From positions 43,971,989 to 44,035,988 of the forward strand of contig NC_079136.1 in the NCBI RefSeq assembly GCF_945859705.1: a stretch of 64,000 nt of DNA. Direction: 5' to 3'. The notes under the pieces were generated by a model that ran no database searches, was not told the origin of the DNA, and was given only the letters and a program-made list of their open reading frames with translations. This DNA comes from Episyrphus balteatus. Taxonomy: Eukaryota > Arthropoda > Insecta > Diptera > Syrphidae. Position 1 is the stretch's first letter. The number at the start of each line of letters is the position of its first letter. Of the stretch, positions 35,408 through 47,100 are shown in pieces. Made by a program: the position numbers and the translations under genes.

Positions 35408-38400
35408 TTAAAATTCAGGTTGATCATCTTCATCATCGTCATCGATAACAGCAATACGTCGACGTTTGGGCTCTTCACCCAATTTGGTCTTTGTAGAAGG
35501 CAGATTTTTTCTCTTAATAAATAATTCATCGTCATCATCACTATCATTAAGATTTTTTGAGGTTGATTCGTTATTGGGATCATTTTCCTCATCACTAGAA
35601 CGAGGACGTTTTCTTCCACCACTGCTTTCATTTTTATTCTGCGCAGTTTCTTCCTCCGAATCAGAATCAATTCTATTATGACGAATACGTGATCTATTTG
35701 ATGTGTTTGTGTTTTCAATAACTGTTGCATTGGCCTCGTTATCGGATTCAGAATCACTGGATGCAAGTTCAGCTAAGCGTTTGCGATAGTTTTCAGAATT
35801 AAAATTGCCTTCATCATCAGATTTATCATCATTCTCCTCATTGCTTTTAACCATATCAAAGAGGTTTTCAGCTTGATCTTTTTTAGAAGATGTATTTTTA
35901 TCTTTGGATCTTTTTGAAGAAGTCTTCTTTTTAGGAGTTAATGGAGCACGTTGTTCATCTTCATTGTCACTTTTGTTGTAGATTAAACTGTTCATTTGTT
36001 CGCGTTTTTTGGACATGAACGTATCAAGGTAGTCCTCCTCACTTTCTTCGCCAGATTCACCACCACCTTCATTATCTTGTTCATTATCGTTTTCATCGTC
36101 TTCCTCTTCTTCATCGCCCAAATTCAATTCATTTTCATCAATTTCTTCGCATCCAAGTATTCTTTCACGTAATTTCAAATCAGATGCATTTAAATACGTC
36201 GGAATGCGCCAGTAGTTTTCCATTGATTCCAGTGGAGGTTGTGCACCTAAAGCCAATAGTAGTTTCTTAAAGTTATCATCTTCCATGGCTTCTTTTTGGA
36301 TTTCTAACAAAGGAAGCAATGGAACTCCATCATCTTCTTCTGAAGGAGTTTCACTATCTTCAGCTGCATCGGCAAATGATTCTTTCAACCATTCGAGAGC
36401 GTCAGCAAAATTTGAATCAACATTTTCCATCAAAGACCGAATAGTTCCTACGTCTAGAGGTGTTCGAATTATTGTTCGATTCGGTTGCTTTTGAGGTGAT
36501 TTTTTTGACTTTGATGATGTTTTGGATCTGTGTCCTTCTTCTTCACCTTCAACATTCGATTTTGATTTCTTCTTTTTCGTCGTCTTCGCTGGAAGTATTT
36601 CAGATTTATCAGCTATCAAATGTAACTGTATCATTCGCTTAATAATGTGATTCTTTGAACGCCGTTCACCAAATACATCCATAATTTTTTGCAAACAATC
36701 TTCATCCAAACGATGTTCATCAAAAAGTCCCTTCAATTCATCATCTTCTTCTCTCTGCCACAAATCCTTATTCGCCATTGCTGCTGTTGATTTCTTAGTC
36801 GGAGCCTTAAATTGAAGTCCCATTTCTCGTAACTTCTTAAGAACCCCACGACGAGTCCTAGTTTTATCAATAAGATTCTCTAAAATCCAATCAATAACAT
36901 CTTGATCTGTTTGAGGATTATTTTGATTTTCTTCAAAAAGAAAACGCAATTCGCTTTCTTGTTCTTCTGTCCACGTGCCTTTTGTACCAGATTCATAAAC
37001 ATCACAATAACCAGTTTCCAATTCATTGGCATCCCTAATCGATTTGTAAAAGAATAATTCGGCATAGATTTTTGGATTTTTTGGTGCAGTTTCGACAAAT
37101 TTTCGAATAACATAAATACCAAGACGACGTAACTCCTCCCAATGAGGATCTCGAGGGGCATCGAATACTTGTTGGAAAATTCTAAAAAGATAGGCTTGAT
37201 AGAGCATTGCTGGACACTTACATCCATATGCAATGCGATATAAAATGGTTACAATGCTTTTTAATGATTTGGTTGATATCTTTTCCCAATCAGCTAGGAC
37301 AATACTGCAAGCCCGAATGATTTTCGGATTTAGAAGTCTCTTTTCAAAATCTTCAAACTTGAATGTTTTCTCTACAACATTCGAATTCCCTCCTTCTTCA
37401 TATTCTTCTTCGTCATAAGAGTCTTCTTCATTCTCATCAGGTTGTGTTTGTTCATCCGAACCAATATTATAGAGAAAGATCTCTCTCAAAAGTAACAATT
37501 CATCCTCTGGAGCTGCTGTCATTGCTCCAAAGCAATCATTTTCAGGCCAAACTTCTCTAGCCGAACGCATCAATGAAATTGCATGTTCCAACTTCTCTTC
37601 TCTAAGTAATTTATGAATTCTAACCATGCAATCTTCTTTTTGATCATCAATACTTTTATCAGAAGCTGCATCGAAGGGAATTGGTTGATCTTCTTCGGGA
37701 ATATTCAATTCATTTGATAGAATCTCAGACAATTGAGAAGCTATTTCAACCCATTTATTCTCCAATTGTTCTTCAGTTTCTTGAGGAGTTGGCTTTTGTG
37801 ATTTCTTTTTGGATGCTTTTTTATTCTTCCGACGATGCTTATCCTGAACTACCACAGAATCCTTACAAAATTTCTCCATCATCTTTAAAAAGATATTGGC
37901 TGTTTCAATAACATCCCGAAGATATATCTTGGTGCTATGTGCCTCATTGTAATTCATCAATAGATGCAATATTGTTTCTCTATATTCCAGAACATAACAG
38001 ACATTATTAAGCAACATATCAAATAGAGCCTTTGCTTTATCATCCTGTAACTTTTGCAATGCCAACAAACTGAAGATCAACTCTCTAAAGGTCTGCAAAG
38101 CAACATGCAATCTCTTAGCCCAAAGACGGGCCTGCTTTTTATCAGTAGTCATCATGTCCATGTCATGTTGCATTCGAGTTAGAACCCAATGAAAACACTG
38201 GACACTCAATGATTCACTAACCAAATGCATTTGAAGCCCACTTAGGCGATTGAATTCCATGAAAAATTTAACTGCCCAAAGTAAATAAGAATCATCATGA
38301 CTTGTGGAGCCAGAGTTTCTCTCTAAGACACGTCTAACTTGACGGACAAGAGTATTGTATGCCGATCGTAGAACTTCAATGCAGAATTCTCTCAGACACA

Positions 38401-39406
38401 ATCGCACAGAGAATGCACTTCGACGTACACTCTGACTCTCTTCTTTAATTATTCGATGTGATTTTTTCTGACGTTCTTTTTCACGATCGAAATCAATGGC
38501 AACTGCACGTTCCAAAGATTGATGGCATATTGCATCTTTATCCGATACAGATCGGAAATTCTGAATTACATAAGTGCCACCGAAGCGGGAATGACGACCA
38601 GCCGGCGGTCTAGCAACTAGCTTCTGTTTTTCACGACGACGAGCAGCTATAAGCTCTTGCTCATCGCGTTGCTTTTCACTTGCACTTCTTTGCAATGAAG
38701 CATCAGCTAATGATTCAGCTGTTTGTTCACGGAAAAGCAAACACAGAATCTCTAAACCATGGAGATGGTATTGATTCTCGTCAGGTGAACTGACAACATA
38801 GAGAACCAAGTCAAGAATGCCAGATTGATGAAGAGCCCAGATAACTTGATCATGCAAACTGGCATCATTGTCAGCTCGACATTCGGCCTCAGGATTAGCA
38901 GGGACTTGTAAAACATTACGAATTAAAACTAAAACCCTTTCAATCATCAAACCCTGCTCTTCACTTCGTAAAGCCCAATCAATTTCAAGAGACTTCTGAG
39001 TCTTTAAAGTCAAGGCCGCCCAAGTTTTACTCGAAGTGAATGCAGATTTATAACCTTGCAAAATATCAATTAATTCCATGAATACCTTTCTTCCATGATT
39101 ATCTTTAGGTGCACCATCTCGATACAAGAGCAAAGTGGGATTTGTTAAAATAACCAATAAACGAATGAGAACATCAGCAAATTCATCATCTTCAATATAA
39201 TCGGGTAGCATTGGTACCAAATCAGTTTGCAGGACTTTGGCTCTACCCAAATGTCGACGATATTCATGATTGTCCAAGTCACGACGGAGAATCCATATTA
39301 TGTGTTTTAATCCTTGAATGGCATCGGGTTCGGCTAAATATTTGTTGCCATCGCTGTAGCCTAATGCAGCACATGTTGCATCAATGTCAGCTAGTAAAAT
39401 TGACAT
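35408..39406 (-). CDS. timeout: Timeout (TIMELESS/Tim-2), replication-fork protection protein
   Basis: Timeout is the fly counterpart of vertebrate TIMELESS, a nuclear protein that with Tipin stabilises stalled replication forks and supports chromosome cohesion. It is distinct from the clock protein Timeless. The frame is uninterrupted, 1332 aa from ATG 39406 to TAA 35408, which is near the family length. Diagnostic blocks: LLADIDATCAALGYSDGN at the start; VLVLIRNVLQVPANPEAE and DQVIWALHQSGILDLVLYVV in the N-terminal TIMELESS domain; GRHSRFGGTYVIQNFRSVSD (about residue 271-290). Two conserved C-terminal repeats are EEQESELRFLFEENQ and REEDDELKGLFDEHRLDED. The last 300 residues are acidic/serine-rich with basic nuclear-localisation-like clusters (KKKTSSKRSKDK, PKRRRIAV). 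The lack of introns over 4 kb is notable. Confidence 0.95.
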   Translation of the reverse strand: MSILLADIDATCAALGYSDGNKYLAEPDAIQGLKHIIWILRRDLDNHEYRRHLGRAKVLQTDLVPMLPDYIEDDEFADVLIRLLVILTNPTLLLYRDGAPKDNHGRKVFMELIDILQGYKSAFTSSKTWAALTLKTQKSLEIDWALRSEEQGLMIERVLVLIRNVLQVPANPEAECRADNDASLHDQVIWALHQSGILDLVLYVVSSPDENQYHLHGLEILCLLFREQTAESLADASLQRSASEKQRDEQELIAARRREKQKLVARPPAGRHSRFGGTYVIQNFRSVSDKDAICHQSLERAVAIDFDREKERQKKSHRIIKEESQSVRRSAFSVRLCLREFCIEVLRSAYNTLVRQVRRVLERNSGSTSHDDSYLLWAVKFFMEFNRLSGLQMHLVSESLSVQCFHWVLTRMQHDMDMMTTDKKQARLWAKRLHVALQTFRELIFSLLALQKLQDDKAKALFDMLLNNVCYVLEYRETILHLLMNYNEAHSTKIYLRDVIETANIFLKMMEKFCKDSVVVQDKHRRKNKKASKKKSQKPTPQETEEQLENKWVEIASQLSEILSNELNIPEEDQPIPFDAASDKSIDDQKEDCMVRIHKLLREEKLEHAISLMRSAREVWPENDCFGAMTAAPEDELLLLREIFLYNIGSDEQTQPDENEEDSYDEEEYEEGGNSNVVEKTFKFEDFEKRLLNPKIIRACSIVLADWEKISTKSLKSIVTILYRIAYGCKCPAMLYQAYLFRIFQQVFDAPRDPHWEELRRLGIYVIRKFVETAPKNPKIYAELFFYKSIRDANELETGYCDVYESGTKGTWTEEQESELRFLFEENQNNPQTDQDVIDWILENLIDKTRTRRGVLKKLREMGLQFKAPTKKSTAAMANKDLWQREEDDELKGLFDEHRLDEDCLQKIMDVFGERRSKNHIIKRMIQLHLIADKSEILPAKTTKKKKSKSNVEGEEEGHRSKTSSKSKKSPQKQPNRTIIRTPLDVGTIRSLMENVDSNFADALEWLKESFADAAEDSETPSEEDDGVPLLPLLEIQKEAMEDDNFKKLLLALGAQPPLESMENYWRIPTYLNASDLKLRERILGCEEIDENELNLGDEEEEDDENDNEQDNEGGGESGEESEEDYLDTFMSKKREQMNSLIYNKSDNEDEQRAPLTPKKKTSSKRSKDKNTSSKKDQAENLFDMVKSNEENDDKSDDEGNFNSENYRKRLAELASSDSESDNEANATVIENTNTSNRSRIRHNRIDSDSEEETAQNKNESSGGRKRPRSSDEENDPNNESTSKNLNDSDDDDELFIKRKNLPSTKTKLGEEPKRRRIAVIDDDDEDDQPEF

Positions 39407-40097
39407 TGTTAGTAGTCACTAAATAAATTAAATCAAATAGAAATAAAAGTTAAAACAAATAATTAAAAATGTGTGTAAAATTTTTGCAAATTACCAAACT
39501 GGCGCGAAAAATATTTGAAAAATCAAGTATAAACAAAACGAAAATGACGATACATGACAGATTTGTGAGTTTCGAGAAAAAAAATGTAATGAGTTCTGGA
39601 CGCGACCAATGAACGCGTTTCAAGAACAACAACTTCAGCGAGCATGAAAAACAAGGTGTTTTTTTGCAAGAGCATTTGGCTCAAAGAGTGAAAAGAAAAA
39701 CTACAAAAGTTTTTCCCATAAACAAAAAATACCAAGACTGGAAACTCGGCGGTCAACTGACGTTTGCCTACAAGCTGCGCGGTGTGGTGAATGTCGTGAA
39801 CCTATCGTTGTGTTCGTGTCCGATGTGTGGTGAATGTCGTGAATCTATAAATGTGTGCGTGTTAACGTCATTTATCAACGTGGTGGCTTTCACATATATT
39901 CACAGACAGCACTGCCACAAAAGGGTTTTGGGGGGAAAGACGTACGAAAGTTTCCAGTCTTGGTATTTTTTGTTTATGGTTTTTCCTACTGGAAGATTAA
40001 AAAAAAATTATGCAAAAAGCTGTTTTTGGCTTTAAAAACAATTTTTATATGTACAAATGGTGGTAGAGAGAAAAAAGTGACTAGGTATACCTTAATA
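39407..40097. other. timeout 5' flank with a 30-bp inverted repeat pair
   Basis: CCATAAACAAAAAATACCAA (39716 on) through GACTGGAAAC (to 39745) is exactly reversed at 39950-39979, so a MITE-like element of about 270-290 bp lies some 300 bp upstream of the timeout start. A 43-bp direct repeat containing GTGTGGTGAATGTCGTGAA occurs twice between the arms (39782-39860). Element borders and duplication were not resolved. Confidence 0.6.
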
Positions 40098-40468
40098 GCC
40101 TGTTTTCACTAGAGCCCAAATGAGATAATTTTGCAAATTATTTCATTTTGAATGTCAAATCGTACTATTACTTAAAAAAAAAATGTATTTAAAACAAAGT
40201 CTCAATAAACTTTGAATTGAATTATTTAATTTGAAATTCAAACTGACCCAAATTTTGAAATTTCGACAGCAGTAAAAACAGTAGGGACATTCATGCGACG
40301 GTGTTAACCTGGTAAAATGAGAAATCTGGTAAGCAAACCCATACTTAATTTTGACAAATTTACCACAGTGAATTTCTCAATTTATCCCATTTCGAATGTC
40401 AAAATGGAATAATTTTCAATACGAAATGAGATAATTTGTGAAATTATCTCAGTGTATTGAAAATAGGC
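40098..40468. mobile_element. GCCTGTTTTCACTA-ended MITE, second copy
   Basis: GCCTGTTTTCACTAGAGCCC at the left is weakly reversed by TGAAAATAGGC at the right, with TA on both sides (40096-40097, 40469-40470). It shares AAATGAGATAATTT with the copy at 25641-26249. It is non-coding. Confidence 0.6.
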
Positions 40469-40470
40469 TA

Positions 40471-41400
40471 CAAGGCCTGACAAAAAAACCCTGCCGACAG
40501 CGTTTCTGTATGAAAAATACCACACACGAATGTCGTCGTTCCGGCTTCGATTTTTTTCCATACAGCGGCACCGTTATTTTGCCCCCCTTAACTAGTTGTC
40601 GTAATTTTGATTTTGTCGCTCATTGTTTATATATATAAATTCGATGTTTTTTTTTTAACTTGAAATCAACTTTACGAAACATCTAACATTTTTACATTAC
40701 ATTTACATTTTTACTTGCGATATAGGTACTATATATCAAGTTATGCATTCGTAAAAAATTCAAATGGTAGTTTTAAGCTGAGGTCTATCTTTCAATGAAA
40801 AATTTTTTTTTTGAAAATCATTATTAACGGTACCTGCCATAGAACCGTTTTTTTCAAACCCGATTATCTTCGAAACCGCTTATTCGATTTCAACGAAACT
40901 TTTTGTGAAGAAGCATTTATATAATTTAAATATAAACCAAAAATAAAATTTCCACAAAAATAACTTTTGGATTTTTTAAAAAATTTAAAAAATTTTGAAA
41001 ATTTTTTTGAAATTTTGTTTTTAGATGTTGATTAGTGATTTCTACAAAATGGCATACCAGTTTTATTTTAAAACTTTTTTTGCAAAAAATTATTTATAAA
41101 AAATTAGTTTTTTTAAAAAACGGCTCTAACGATTTTGAAAATTTTTTTTCTAAAAATGCATGTTAATATATCAATCAAAACTGCATACTTGTTTTGGAGG
41201 GCAATTTAATTTCAGATTTTATTTTTTTTTAAAACGAATTTTATTTTTTTTTTTCCAAATTTCTATATAAAAAGTCTTTAAAATTTAGGCAACTTTAACT
41301 CTAAGAGCAAGTTCGTGCGACCCAGTCGTGCATTTTATTTTTTTTTTAATTGGGTATGTGGACACATATGCTGCTAATTCTTCGTTGATCAGTTGCTCTG
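40471..41400. other. Repeat-derived, low-complexity sequence before the Penelope-like element
   Basis: Contains A/T homopolymer-rich text with phrases such as ACGGCTCTAACGATTTTG and AGAGCAAGTTCGTGCGACCC. Related phrases occur near 60849-60870 and 61084-61092, and a CAGTCGTG-TATTTTATT text occurs near 62400, pointing to a shared repeat. No coding sequence. Confidence 0.4.
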
Positions 41401-41458
41401 ATTTGAATTTTGGTGCTCATTCTTTTCATTAAATATACGATTTGTTGCTAATTTTTGA

Positions 41459-42851
41459 CGCCAAAGATTTGACAAAGATTTCCGAATAAAAGAAGACGAA
41501 ATCATGGTGAGTTTTGATGTAACGTCATTGTTCACAAACGTTCCTATCAAAGAGTCTGGATGTAATAAAATCAAAACTACCAAATTCCCAAAATGATATC
41601 AAACTGCTAGAATTGATCGATTTGTGTCTAACTTCCGGTTATTTCATTTATAATGAAAAATATTATCTGCAAATTGATGGGGTTGCAATGGGATCTCCCA
41701 TAGCACCGGTAATAGCTGATATATGGATGCAGTATTTTGAGGAACTTGCGTTAGATACATCACCAGTTAAACCAACAATCTGGAAACGATATGTAGATGA
41801 TACTTTTTGTATCATTAAAGAAAATCATGTAGATAGTTTTTTAAATCATCTGAACTCGATACATGAAAAGGTTAAATTTACAATAGAGAAAGAAAAAGAA
41901 AATTGTTTGGCTTTTTTAGATGTGAAATTAATAAAAAGACATGATGGTTCCATCGGACACACAGTATACAGAAAAGACACTCACACAGACAGATATCTCC
42001 ATGCTACGTCTCATCACAATCCTTCTAATTTCACCTCTGTAGTTTCGGCACTAGTAAATCGTGCACACAAAATATGTGATCCTGATCACTTATAAGAGGA
42101 ATTAAAGTACGTAGACATGACTTTAAAAAAGAATGGTTACAGCTCAAGACAAAGAGCATGGAAACCCAAATCAAATGAAGAACAAAACACGCCATTCCAA
42201 TTAGAAAAGCGAGCTTTTCTTCCCTACATTAAAGAGATTTCGGGTGGAATTGCAAGAATTTTAGGAAAATTCGGGATAAAATCTATTTTTAAACCACCCG
42301 CCAAAGTTCGACAGTTCTTAAGAACACCAAAAGACACAATTCCTCTCCAAAATCCTGGAGTTTATTTGGTTCCTTGCAGTTGTGGTTCATCGTATATCGG
42401 AGAAACAAAAAGAGCGATCAAAACAAGATTAAATGAACACGTTAAAGCTATTCAAAACAATGCAGTCACAAAATCTGCAATATGTGAACACATTGCTTAT
42501 AACGATGATCATTTTATTAGGTTTGATAAAGCTAAATCGATTGCCGCAGAAAAGTTTTATGTTCCTAGGATAGTAAGAGAAGCTATAGAAATAAAAAAAC
42601 ACAAAAACTTCAACCGCGATTCTAGCTTCAAACTATCAACAACATGGGACCCACTGATAAGCAAGCTTAAACCAACAAGAACGAACATACAAGTAGCTGA
42701 CGTCGTCGTGAGCGTTGTGTGTACACAAAATTACACAAGTTCAATTCAAGAAGAACCAAACCCGTCATCACCCACTGCAATAGAAAATGCACCAACAACT
42801 GCGCACAGGTACAACTTGCGTGCGCGAACGAGAACAAACAACAACAATTAA
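41459..42851 (+). pseudogene. Penelope-like RT/GIY-YIG endonuclease ORF
   Basis: RT motif A reads MVSFDVTSLFTNVPI (from 41504), followed by a frame change near 41555. The frame from 41613 then shows GVAMGSPIAPVIADIWM and the catalytic YVDD (KRYVDDTFC), and ends in TAA 42093. The same frame continues after that TAA to 42851 with the linker and an EN domain: GVYLVPCSCGSSYIGETKRA holds the GIY/YIG pair, RLNEH the conserved arginine, a C-x-H and later H the zinc-like residues, and VREAIEIKK the conserved glutamate. It needs two repairs and its N-terminal half to be functional, so it is scored as inactive. Confidence 0.88.
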
Positions 42852-42874
42852 CAACATCCATCAAACCCACTGTA

Positions 42875-42918
42875 ATCCCGTGACCACGAAGTTTGCAAGT
42901 TCTTCGAAACGTCGGGAC
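42875..42918 (+). ncRNA. Degenerate hammerhead-ribozyme-like block
   Basis: GAAG..CTTC could form stem II, followed by the core-like string CGAAACGTC. ATCCC upstream can pair with GGGA after the GTC as stem I. Penelope-like elements are known to carry hammerhead ribozymes near their ends. The CUGANGA box is not intact here (the stretch reads gaccacga), so activity is unlikely. Confidence 0.35.
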
Positions 42919-43099
42919 GAAGAAATAATTTAATATTTCTTATAAATACGCGGTGAGTTTCGTAAAATATTTAATTAAAATTACACTAAATGTTGGCTAG
43001 CATCCAAACACTGTTCCAACATACGGGTGGAGGCAGGGTAACGTCTCGAGGACTTTTCTTGGTGTGAGAATTACAGAACGTATAGACACAGGATGAGCA

Positions 43100-43345
43100 G
43101 ACGGCCATGCCACTTCAAAGAATTTTGTATAAGGATTTGAATTTACTTCCTTGTAGGATTACTAATTTTGGATAAATCTGTTTGGCAGCGGTTTTGAAGT
43201 TAGAGTTAGGAACCATTTTGCTTTGCATAGGGCAAGATATTCGGCCCAAGCGATGTATCCATTGGAGCGGAAACTTGTCCGATTTTATAAGAATCGGAGA
43301 GTTTTTACCTGTCGGAAGCTCACTTCCAAGCATCATTAGTATGAA
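43100..43345 (-). pseudogene. Possible BEL/Pao integrase C-terminal remnant
   Basis: The minus strand reads SDKFPLQWIHRLGRI and later KTAAKQIYPKLVIL. This resembles the PPLxWxLGRI..VKT..R...KL..L block after BEL/Pao integrases. The stretch is short and isolated, with no other pol domain. Confidence 0.4.
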
Positions 43346-44191
43346 ATCGTAGAATTTTCCGCTTCGACGGATACTAAGCTAGGGTCGATTATGTACGTTT
43401 AAGAATTCGGTCTATATTCTTACTTAAGCTTCCGTAATCACATTTGTGAGCCTGTACTTACTCATATACATATTTCATATTTCTCTTCTAAGAAAAATTT
43501 TCTTAAAAAAATATTTTTAAAAAAGTGCAGGCATTCACTTTATTACGTTTCCACTATTATTTTTTTTTCTATTTAACAAAAACAATACATTTTAAGTTAC
43601 AATTTGTGTTTTAATAATTTTTTTTTTTGTATTTCCATTTATAAATTTACCTTAAATATTTCGGAATACTCTTGAAGAACATTAAATGACAAAGAAAAAA
43701 AAAAGTAATTCTTATTAACTATCCAAACTCAGTTGCTTATTGTGTTTCTATTCATTTTAACTCGATGAAAAAAGAATATTTTTTTTTTTCATAATAAGTG
43801 AATAGAAATATCGGGACCATTGTGCTCACAAGAAAGGAGCAAACTTTTTTTTATAATTACGTTAAGACTTTTTATATCAAATCTTCAAACTTAAAAGAGT
43901 CAAAAAATATTGACTAAATGCAAGTTAATTAATTACTGTGTCTCTTTATCATTTACCTGATCCATTTCATCGTGCGAAAGTTTTGCGTAGAAAATTAATT
44001 TAAATATTATAAGGATGGAACGAAATACAGTTATAGCGCTTGTAACTAAACTAAATTAAATGTAAAGTTGTTTTTATATTTTTTAAGGAGCTTCTTCTAT
44101 CTTTTTTTTTTTTGTTTGAAAGTTTGTTTTTGTGATAGTTTGCCGTCTCTCACTCTTTAATTAGAAAAAAAAAAACTAAATTCCTTTTTTT
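43346..44191. other. Stt3B 3' flank, nothing recognised
   Basis: AT-rich sequence with poly-T tracts, presumably including the Stt3B 3' UTR on the minus strand. No gene is recognised. Confidence 0.4.
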
Positions 44192-47100
44192 TTACTTTCG
44201 TGTTCGCTTGCCCTTAACAACGACTGGTCGGTTCTTTATATAACCTTTCCTCCTCTTGGAATTCTACAAAAATACAAAATTGTATATATACAATTTGAAT
44301 ATCTCATGAATGTAATAGGTTTACCTTTCGGGAAACATAGTTGCCAGAGGAAACAGCTCTATCTGTGGTCTTAATCGCGGGACGATTAAACTCATGTGGT
44401 TTCTTCACCCGATAGATGCGGACCAACCAATGTTCGGACGTGTATGCTTCCTCTAGATAAGTGAGATCAAAATCTTTGTTGCCAATCACAGCATTTCGAG
44501 TTCTATCATAACCTGCTGGGCCTCTGTAAAAATTCAATCAAACAATCATTTCAAGTAAATCAATTAAATTGCAATAGAAACAAACCTATAATCTAATTTC
44601 AACTCTCCAAATCTGTAGTAGCTCAATTTGTACATTAGACAATTAAGTAGGGCTGGGGCACCTTCAGCATCAACACGGAACTCTCCACGATCGGTAAAAT
44701 AGTCACTTTCTCTGATATCCTTGGGATGTTCACCTTCAGCAATACGAACCATCCATAAGAACTTATTGATATCATCACCAGAATAACCAATTACACCACC
44801 GAATATAACCAAAACATAGTCCACATCAAGAGAAGTCATGATTTCGTAAGACTTCTCTTCGGTAGATGACATTGCCTTGCCAACCAATGCTATGTGACTA
44901 TTATTCCAAGTATTATTGTCCACCAGTGTCGTTCGATTTGCCATTCCCGCTATCTGATAACCATAATCCCACCAAGACATAATGCGAGCGTCGTCAGCTG
45001 TGTTTTGAGATAGCCAGTAGTAAGCCTCACGGAAATCATCGAGAATGTTGCGAGATCTATGAATAAAATAGACAAAAAAAAAAAAGGAATTTTTGAATCA
45101 GGACCAAATATTAATCTCAAACAGAAGAGAAAGATGGAATATGCTTTCTTGGTGGTCGTTGAAAGCCTCACTTTCTTCCTAACTTCCTCTATTTACTAAT
45201 TGAAAGGCATACATAAAGGTTTTGTTTGTCAAATTCTGTCAGTGGTTAAATTGGAGTTCAAATCATTAGAACGATTTGTTTGCTCAATGTTATTGAAAAC
45301 TTTCACTTAGCTGACAAGAAAAACTAATTTGCACCCGAAACATAAATAAATACATTTTTTAACAAAAAATAAATTAAGTAATCACTTGATCAAATAAGTC
45401 CTCACAAAAACTAATTGATGATTCGGAAATTTATCTTTATCAATAATTGTTTTGAGTAGTTTGTCATTTATAAAATTATTTGTGTCTCAAATCTAATCAA
45501 AACATCGTAAGAATCAATTTAGATAAATTTTCCTGATATATATAACAGGTCTCACACCCTCATGCACTGAGAGATTTTTTTCTTTTTACACGTTTTGATG
45601 ATAATTTGATGCAAAGACATATTTTTATCACATCAAGATAAATAATACAAAACATGAAAACCTTAGATAACAGGGGTATAATGTTTGCATTCCGATTAAT
45701 GTTATCTTATGTTTAAATTGAAGCGAGCATGCGGCCAAATGAAGCGGCCGGATCATTCTTTTTCATTACTTTGTAATTGTAATGCACTTTTAGTTTTCAA
45801 AGTAATTTACAAAAATAAACATTAAAAACAAAAAAAAAAAAAAGAATTGAAAAAGGAGAAAGGGCATTTTGGTCGTTCGGCGGCCATCAATTAAATTGGT
45901 ATAGAAAGAAAGAACAAGTATAACTTAGGAAAAGTTTTTAGTATGGACGTTTCGCTGTACTGCATTAAGAATGTTAACTACTGCAATAGTAGTATAGTTA
46001 AGTGTGAAGGATAAATTGAACTACATTTATATTTTAAAAATAGAATATGATGCATTTTGTCTAAGTTTGAAGACTTCAATCTTGAATATCCGACAATTTT
46101 CTACAAAGAAATGATCAAGACCAGAAACTTTAACTGAAAAAGAATCAAGTTTTTTTTATTTAGGCCCAATTTATTCACTCTCCATTATTTTTAAAGGCTC
46201 CATTAAAAATTATAAAACTGTCAAATCGCATACAAATTTTAAAATTTCCCTTTTTTAATGGCGACTTTAAATTTAATGGAGTGTGAATAAATTGGACCTT
46301 AGAACGTTTTTCTATTTAATGACCGATATCTTAGTTTTTTTTTGTGCCAAACGCAAACAAAGGAGAACTTTGAAATTTTATTTTCTTGTGTGGTTTAAAC
46401 GCCCCCTAAATGAAATACACATTTCTGATTTTTGCTTTCAATATGTTTCATTTTTGTTACTCTCATTCATGGTGGTAGATTAAAAATTAATATTTATTAG
46501 TTTGTTAAAACTTTCTTATTTGTATTTATTATTTTCATGAATTTGCAGTAGATCGAACTGCGAAAACTGCATTTTTCTTAATAAAGAGGAAAAGTTATTA
46601 AAATGTTTAGAAGCGAAGGAAACCATGGCGATTGTTCTTAAAACATAAGAGGAAGACAAAGAAAAACTGTGGAAACTATTGATTGGCTGAAGTCAAGGTC
46701 AAAATGTTAAGACCCACCCCGTTAACCTAAATAAAAATGGACTTTTGGTTGAATTTAATAGTCTCAACAATAAAAGATATGAATCCTAGGGTCTTTTTTA
46801 ATTAGTGTACCATACTTCAGGAAATGATAAATGGACAATTTGAATACAATTTATTGACCTCATTTTCCGCGTATTTAGAGAGAAGCCTAAGAAAGGTGTT
46901 AATTTTCTAATTACAATAACTATGTTAATTGAACTCATAACTCATGTCTTTGTTTTTGTAATTTTTATTTTGCTCGCATAGAACAAAAATGAAACATTAA
47001 CAGTTTTAAGGCCCATGGCATACATTTTCTGATATTTTTTTTATAATACATATTTTGTACTTTGAAACATTTTTTTTGTTCATTTTGGTTGGTAAGTTTT

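Larger units (their letters stand above)
41400..42925 (+). mobile_element. Penelope-like retroelement, 5'-truncated and broken
   Basis: A fragment carrying the end of a reverse transcriptase and a complete-looking GIY-YIG endonuclease, the defining pair of Penelope-like elements. The 5' half of the RT is missing. Breaks: a frame change near 41551-41560 and one in-frame TAA at 42093-42095. The 3' flank retains a hammerhead-like block at 42875-42918. Confidence 0.85.

Noticed and set aside
35374..37560. Frames of 60-130 codons on both strands within timeout
   Set aside because: Overprinted on the timeout coding frame, with low-complexity serine or methionine-rich translations produced by its acidic repeats.
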